In this document: positions 61,047 to 64,000 of the stretch, piece after piece | How positions within the stretch are numbered: position 1 is the stretch's first letter | Layout: each line of letters begins with the position of its first letter | Origin: Sphingobium nicotianae | GTDB lineage: Bacteria; Pseudomonadota; Alphaproteobacteria; Sphingomonadales; Sphingomonadaceae | Assembly: GCF_018603885.1 (NCBI RefSeq) | Contig: NZ_JAHGAW010000003.1 | Location: 124,001 to 188,000 of the forward strand | Direction of reading: 5' to 3' | DNA length: 64,000 bases | The notes under the pieces: model-generated | The model's database searches: none | Seen by the model: the letters and a program-made list of their open reading frames with translations, nothing else | Told to the model about the DNA's origin: nothing | Translations under genes and position numbers: made by a program

Positions 61047-61796
61047 GTGCGTGTGACGAAGAGCAAGATTGCGATGCTGGCGGCGGTGGCCGCCACGGGT
61101 TCGCTTGCGCTCTCGCCGTCCCTCGCGGCCGTTCTCGGAGCGATCTCGCCCAAGCACGTCGCTTCGCCGGTTTCTCTCGACATGCTGGGTTCGATCGGCT
61201 CCTTCACGCCCGTCACCAGTGACGATCGCCTCGCCAAGGCCTATGCCAAGGCAGCGCGCGAATCGCAGAGCCGGGGCTTCCGCTTCACGCCGACCAGCGG
61301 CTCGATCAACGGCCGCTCGCTGACCATTCTGGTCCGTGCGCCGGGCCTGCCCGCTGCCAATGGCGCGAATGAGCGCGTGCTGCCCAATCTCGGCGTAGCG
61401 CCGGTCGGTTATCGTCTGGGCGTGACCAAGGGTCTTGCGCAGTTCTCGACCGGTGCGCGCGCCGAAGCGATGCAGCCCGATCCGCCGATCGAGGGCAAGA
61501 TCGTCGAGCCGGTGCCGAGCTATACGCTGCACCCGAAGAAGGATCGCTTCTCGGCCAATCTCCAGCTTCAGCGCGAGGAAGCGACCGCCGCTTCGCCGAC
61601 GGAAGCCTCGCCGCAGACGCTCGGCGCAGAGCAGCGCTATGGCGTGGATCTGTCGAGCAGCTATTCGCTGACCCGTAACCTGAACGTCCAGGCGGGCGTG
61701 CGGTACAAGGGGCCCGGCAATCGCCTTGCCCCGGCGCTGACCGATCAGACGCGGGATAGCCAGGCAGTTTACGTCGGCACCACCTTCAAATTCTGA
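61047..61796 (+). CDS. Exported protein of unknown function, possibly outer-membrane beta-rich
   Basis: A 249-residue protein. Signal peptide about 1-27 (KSKIAMLAAVAATGSLALSP ending SLA). The middle is Ala/Pro-rich (DRLAKAYAKAARESQSRGFR, FTPTSGSINGRSLTILVRAP). The end has alternating strands (RYGVDLSSSYSLTRNLNVQA, GVRYKGPGNRLAPAL) and a terminal aromatic FKF, as in outer-membrane barrels. It may be a small barrel or the last strands of one. The GTG at 61047 follows GGGAG by eight bases. I do not recognise the family. Confidence 0.7.
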   Translation: MRVTKSKIAMLAAVAATGSLALSPSLAAVLGAISPKHVASPVSLDMLGSIGSFTPVTSDDRLAKAYAKAARESQSRGFRFTPTSGSINGRSLTILVRAPGLPAANGANERVLPNLGVAPVGYRLGVTKGLAQFSTGARAEAMQPDPPIEGKIVEPVPSYTLHPKKDRFSANLQLQREEATAASPTEASPQTLGAEQRYGVDLSSSYSLTRNLNVQAGVRYKGPGNRLAPALTDQTRDSQAVYVGTTFKF

Positions 61797-61844
61797 TTTG
61801 AGCCGATCATCGGCTGATAGGGCGCATTGAGCGCGCAAAGTGAT

Positions 61845-61872
61845 GCGTGCCCGCGTTTTCACGAGGGCACGC
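61845..61872 (+). terminator. Hairpin downstream of the exported protein gene
   Basis: GCGTGCCC (61845-61852) and GGGCACGC (61865-61872) are exact reverse complements with a 12-base loop, 48 bp after the stop codon. Only a weak T-containing tail (AATCTCTT) follows. Confidence 0.5.
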
Positions 61873-61898
61873 AATCTCTTCCGGAAAACGCCTCGCCG

Positions 61899-62087
61899 CT
61901 AACCGACGTGGACGCCGCCGAGCGACCCCAGCAGCCCGAACGCCTGCAGCAGCCAGAGAACCACGACGATCACGACAACCGCGTTCAGGATGCTGCGAAT
62001 CTTGCCGTCCATCGGAATATAATTGTTCACCAGCCAGAGCAGCACGCCGACGACGATGAGGATGATGACGATATTGAGCAGCGACAT
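61899..62087 (-). CDS. Small two-TM membrane protein (Thivi_2564-like)
   Basis: A 62-residue protein: a first TM helix LLNIVIILIVVGVLLWLVNN, a short polar turn YIPMDGKIRSILNA and a second helix VVVIVVVLWLLQAFGLLGSL. This layout (N-IP-MD between two helices) is that of the small Thivi_2564 family. GGGAGAG precedes the ATG at 62087. Function unknown. Confidence 0.8.
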   Translation of the reverse strand: MSLLNIVIILIVVGVLLWLVNNYIPMDGKIRSILNAVVVIVVVLWLLQAFGLLGSLGGVHVG

Positions 62088-62192
62088 CGCTTCTCTCCCT
62101 GAGAGCTTGCAGGATCGTTGAGACTCGGGTGAGTCCTGTCGCAAAAACGACCTACGGCTCGTTAAGGTTCCGCATGAAGCAAATGAGTCGGG

Positions 62193-62735
62193 TCATGGCC
62201 AACCATGGGGGGCATTGCGCAGCCGGAGGCCGCTGACATGCAGGCCCGAGCCCCACAGGGGCGCCAGTGCGCGCAGGTCGGCGACCGGGCGTAGATCGAC
62301 ATCGCAGGCGGCCAGCCGCGCCGGCAGGTCGTCCAGCGCATCGACCCGGTCCGGCACGGCCAGCGCACGCGAGACCCACATGCCGGCATCGTCGAGCGCT
62401 TCAAACGTCACGGCCGGCAAGGCATAACGATGGATCGTGGCGCGCGCGATTCGCGCCATCCAGCCCGCCTCTACCCAGGCGATCATGCGCCGGTCCGCAT
62501 CCGGCCAGAATCGTGCGCGCGCATCCCCATCCGTCGCATCGGTCGGCCAGGCGAGAATGCGCGGACACTCGCGCGGGAAGAGATACAAGGGCTGATGCCA
62601 GTCGTCGATCGCCCAGACCAGTGGCCCGTTGAGCCACGCCATGCCCGGCGCGCGCTTTGTCGGCACGGCCACGCCGCGCGGCGTGAAACGCGCGATCTTG
62701 CCATCCTCGCTGAAGTGGAAGAGTGCCGGCTTCAC
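62193..62735 (-). CDS. DUF6886-like protein
   Basis: A 180-residue cytosolic protein: KPALFHFSEDGKIARFTPRG, MAWLNGPLVWAIDDWHQPLY, LFPRECPRILAWPTDATDGD, MIAWVEAGWMARIARATIHR. The LFHFSED...F.PR opening and the WAIDxxHxPLYLFPRxCPR block are characteristic of this uncharacterised family. The conserved His, Asp and Cys suggest an enzyme. The GTG start overlaps the stop of the thiE-like gene upstream (GTGA). Confidence 0.75.
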   Translation of the reverse strand: MKPALFHFSEDGKIARFTPRGVAVPTKRAPGMAWLNGPLVWAIDDWHQPLYLFPRECPRILAWPTDATDGDARARFWPDADRRMIAWVEAGWMARIARATIHRYALPAVTFEALDDAGMWVSRALAVPDRVDALDDLPARLAACDVDLRPVADLRALAPLWGSGLHVSGLRLRNAPHGWP

Positions 62736-63292
62736 CGCGTCACAAGCCCGTCGATCGCTGCGAACCCTGTCGCGCCGAGCCGCCGCACCAGACCGGCATG
62801 ACGCGGGCACACGCCGCCCAGGGCGATCACCGGTACGGACGACCGGCGTGCCAGGGCAGCAAAGCGGACGGGGCCAAGCGGTCGCCCTCCGGGATGCGAG
62901 CGCGTGGCGAACAGGGGCGAGATTAGTATGGCATCGGCGCCGGCGCGGAAGGCGGCGAGAAGTTCATGATGGTCATGCACAGACGCGCTGTGAAGCCACG
63001 GCCCGGCCCGGCGCGCCGGTATCGGACCATGATGCCCGTCGGCGCCCCATGCGCGCGCCTGCTCCGGCGATCCGGCCAGCAACAGGCGGCATCGGCGCCC
63101 GACGACGGCACGCAGCCCGTCGAACAAGGCTCGTCGCCCCGCCACATCCCGCCGGTAGTGGCGCACGACGATCGCCGCGCCGCGCGGCAGGCGGCGCGCT
63201 GCGTGCAGCAGGTCCGCGTCCGGGATGCGCGCATCGGTCATCAGCCAGACGGTCGGGACGCGCCGTCGCAATTTGCCTTGGCCTTGGTGCAT
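62732..63292 (-). CDS. Thiamine phosphate synthase/TenI-like protein
   Basis: A 186-residue TIM-barrel protein of the ThiE/TenI type: VPTVWLMTDARIPDADLLHA, LPRGAAIVVRHYRRDVAGRR, LFDGLRAVVGRRCRLLLAGS, LHSASVHDHHELLAAFRAGA, DAILISPLFATRSHPGGRPL (the SPVFxTxSHPG phosphate/substrate loop), VPVIALGGVCPRHAGLVRRL. ThiE condenses the pyrimidine and thiazole moieties of thiamine. This is a short, divergent form without the usual Lys/Arg-rich phosphate grip at the start, so true ThiE activity is uncertain. It is divergent from the YggS-family gene. Confidence 0.75.
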   Translation of the reverse strand: MHQGQGKLRRRVPTVWLMTDARIPDADLLHAARRLPRGAAIVVRHYRRDVAGRRALFDGLRAVVGRRCRLLLAGSPEQARAWGADGHHGPIPARRAGPWLHSASVHDHHELLAAFRAGADAILISPLFATRSHPGGRPLGPVRFAALARRSSVPVIALGGVCPRHAGLVRRLGATGFAAIDGLVTR

Positions 63293-63314
63293 GGCGCCTC
63301 TTATAGCGGCGCCG

Positions 63315-64000
63315 ATGAACGGGGATAGCGACGAGATGGCGGCGGCCGAGCGCCTGACAGCCGTGCGGGACGGCATTGCGCGGGCCGAGCAGGTCGCGCG
63401 CCGCCCGGCCGGATCCGTGGAGTTGATCGCGATCAGCAAGACGCACGACGCCGAGGCGATCGCGCCGCTGATCGCCGCCGGCCAGCGCGTCTTCGGCGAG
63501 AATCGCGTGCAGGAGGCGCAGGCGAAATGGCCGGCGCTCAGGGCCGCGCATCCCGGCATCGCGCTGCATCTGGTCGGCCAGCTCCAGTCCAACAAGGCCG
63601 AGGATGCCGTCGCTTTGTTCGACGCGATCCATTCGCTCGACCGCTCCTCGCTCGTCGAAGCGCTGGCGAAGGCGATGGCCAAGATCGGCCGCCGGCCCGA
63701 CTGCTTCATCCAGGTCAATATCGGCGCGGAAGACCAGAAGGGCGGCTGCGCGATCGCCGATCTGCCGGCGTTGCTGGCGCAGGCGCGCGATGCGGGTCTG
63801 CCGGTCGTCGGCCTGATGTGCGTGCCACCCGCTGATGTCGAACCCGCACCCTATTTCGCCCTGCTCGACAAGCTGGCGCGCGATCATGGCCTGCCCGGAC
63901 GATCGATGGGCATGTCCGGTGACTATGAGACGGCGATCATGCTGGGCGCGACCCATGTCCGCGTCGGCACGGCGCTGTTCGGAGCGCGCCCGCGCGCGAT
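63315..64000 (+). CDS. YggS-family pyridoxal-phosphate homeostasis protein (3' end beyond window)
   Basis: A nearly complete gene, 228 codons so far with the terminal segment visible. PLP Lys in SVELIAISKTHDAEAIAPLI. Other family blocks are VFGENRVQEAQAKWPALRAA, ALHLVGQLQSNKAEDAVALF, IHSLDRSSLVEALAKAMAKI, FIQVNIGAEDQKGGCAIADL, GLMCVPPADVEPAPYFALL, SMGMSGDYETAIMLGATHVR, VGTALFGARPRA. This single-domain alanine-racemase-fold protein has no known catalysis; it buffers PLP and affects amino-acid balance. The stop codon should lie within a few bases of the window end. Confidence 0.93.
   Translation, partial: MNGDSDEMAAAERLTAVRDGIARAEQVARRPAGSVELIAISKTHDAEAIAPLIAAGQRVFGENRVQEAQAKWPALRAAHPGIALHLVGQLQSNKAEDAVALFDAIHSLDRSSLVEALAKAMAKIGRRPDCFIQVNIGAEDQKGGCAIADLPALLAQARDAGLPVVGLMCVPPADVEPAPYFALLDKLARDHGLPGRSMGMSGDYETAIMLGATHVRVGTALFGARPRA

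Noticed and set aside
1..64000. CRISPR array, prophage, rRNA operon or conjugation module
   Set aside because: No regularly spaced direct repeats, no structural phage or transfer genes and no rRNA-like sequence were seen on reading the window.

Overview
The window comes from a high-GC alphaproteobacterium, most likely a member of the Sphingomonadales. The support is the style of several genes: two PEPxxWA-CTERM proteins, a TonB-dependent receptor inside a catabolic cluster, an UrcA-family protein, a DUF3576 lipoprotein, the leuS-lptE-holA and thrS-infC pairs, and small palindromic interspersed repeats. No rRNA, CRISPR array, plasmid or phage replication gene is visible, so this is chromosome with small scars of mobile DNA.

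Region 1 (1-3.2 kb) holds the 5' end of a Tat-exported flavoprotein gene, an overlapping M23 peptidase/bactofilin pair (cell shape and wall), and tRNA-Ser(GCU). Just after the tRNA lie a decayed tyrosine integrase and a transposase fragment, the relic of an integrated element. Region 2 (3.2-6.7 kb) is a NarL-type two-component system followed on the same strand by a PEP-CTERM lectin-fold protein with a near-perfect 24-bp palindrome in front of it.

Region 3 (7.0-22.4 kb) is the most distinctive part, an accessory catabolic cluster. It has an HpcH/HpaI aldolase cut short by a palindromic repeat, a bicupin, two closely related LigI-like amidohydrolases, a LysR regulator, an alpha/beta hydrolase overlapping a luciferase-like flavin monooxygenase, an HpaR-like MarR regulator, an AAHS transporter, an NTF2-like protein, a PcaC-like protein lacking the family histidine, a TonB receptor, a second MFS transporter and a second CMD/AhpD-like protein. 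The 11-mer TAACATGATAA occurs four times in the cluster's non-coding DNA and the variant TAACATGTGAA twice; nearly all sit in front of cluster genes. I infer one MarR-controlled regulon for uptake and breakdown of an aromatic, lactone or cyclic-ketone type compound that the sequence does not identify.

Region 4 (22.4-30.2 kb) is a mix: UrcA, a membrane-anchored winged-helix/TPR regulator, a PEP-CTERM vanadium haloperoxidase-like enzyme, an IS3 scrap, an NTF2-like/FMN alpha-hydroxyacid dehydrogenase pair, and a TetR gene divergent from a small membrane protein across a clear operator. Region 5 (30.4-37.2 kb) is a transglutaminase-DUF2126 / permuted ATP-grasp-alpha-E / transglutaminase operon, a widespread but functionally unresolved peptide-modifying system.

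Region 6 (37.2-64 kb) is mostly core genome: rpsT, an Rrf2-GFA-ArsC-like operon, class II DAHP synthase, an HTH-SulP pair, D-hydroxyacid dehydrogenase-cysS, infC (probably with an AUC start), thrS, a membrane protein-XRE pair, PBP1A, msrB, an MFS exporter with an extra C-terminal domain, holA-lptE-leuS, a DUF3576 lipoprotein, a thiE-like gene and the 5' part of a YggS-family PLP protein. Three different palindromic repeats (7.05, 39.8 and 45.9 kb) sit in or between genes. Positions of domains and residues are read by eye; no database search was run.
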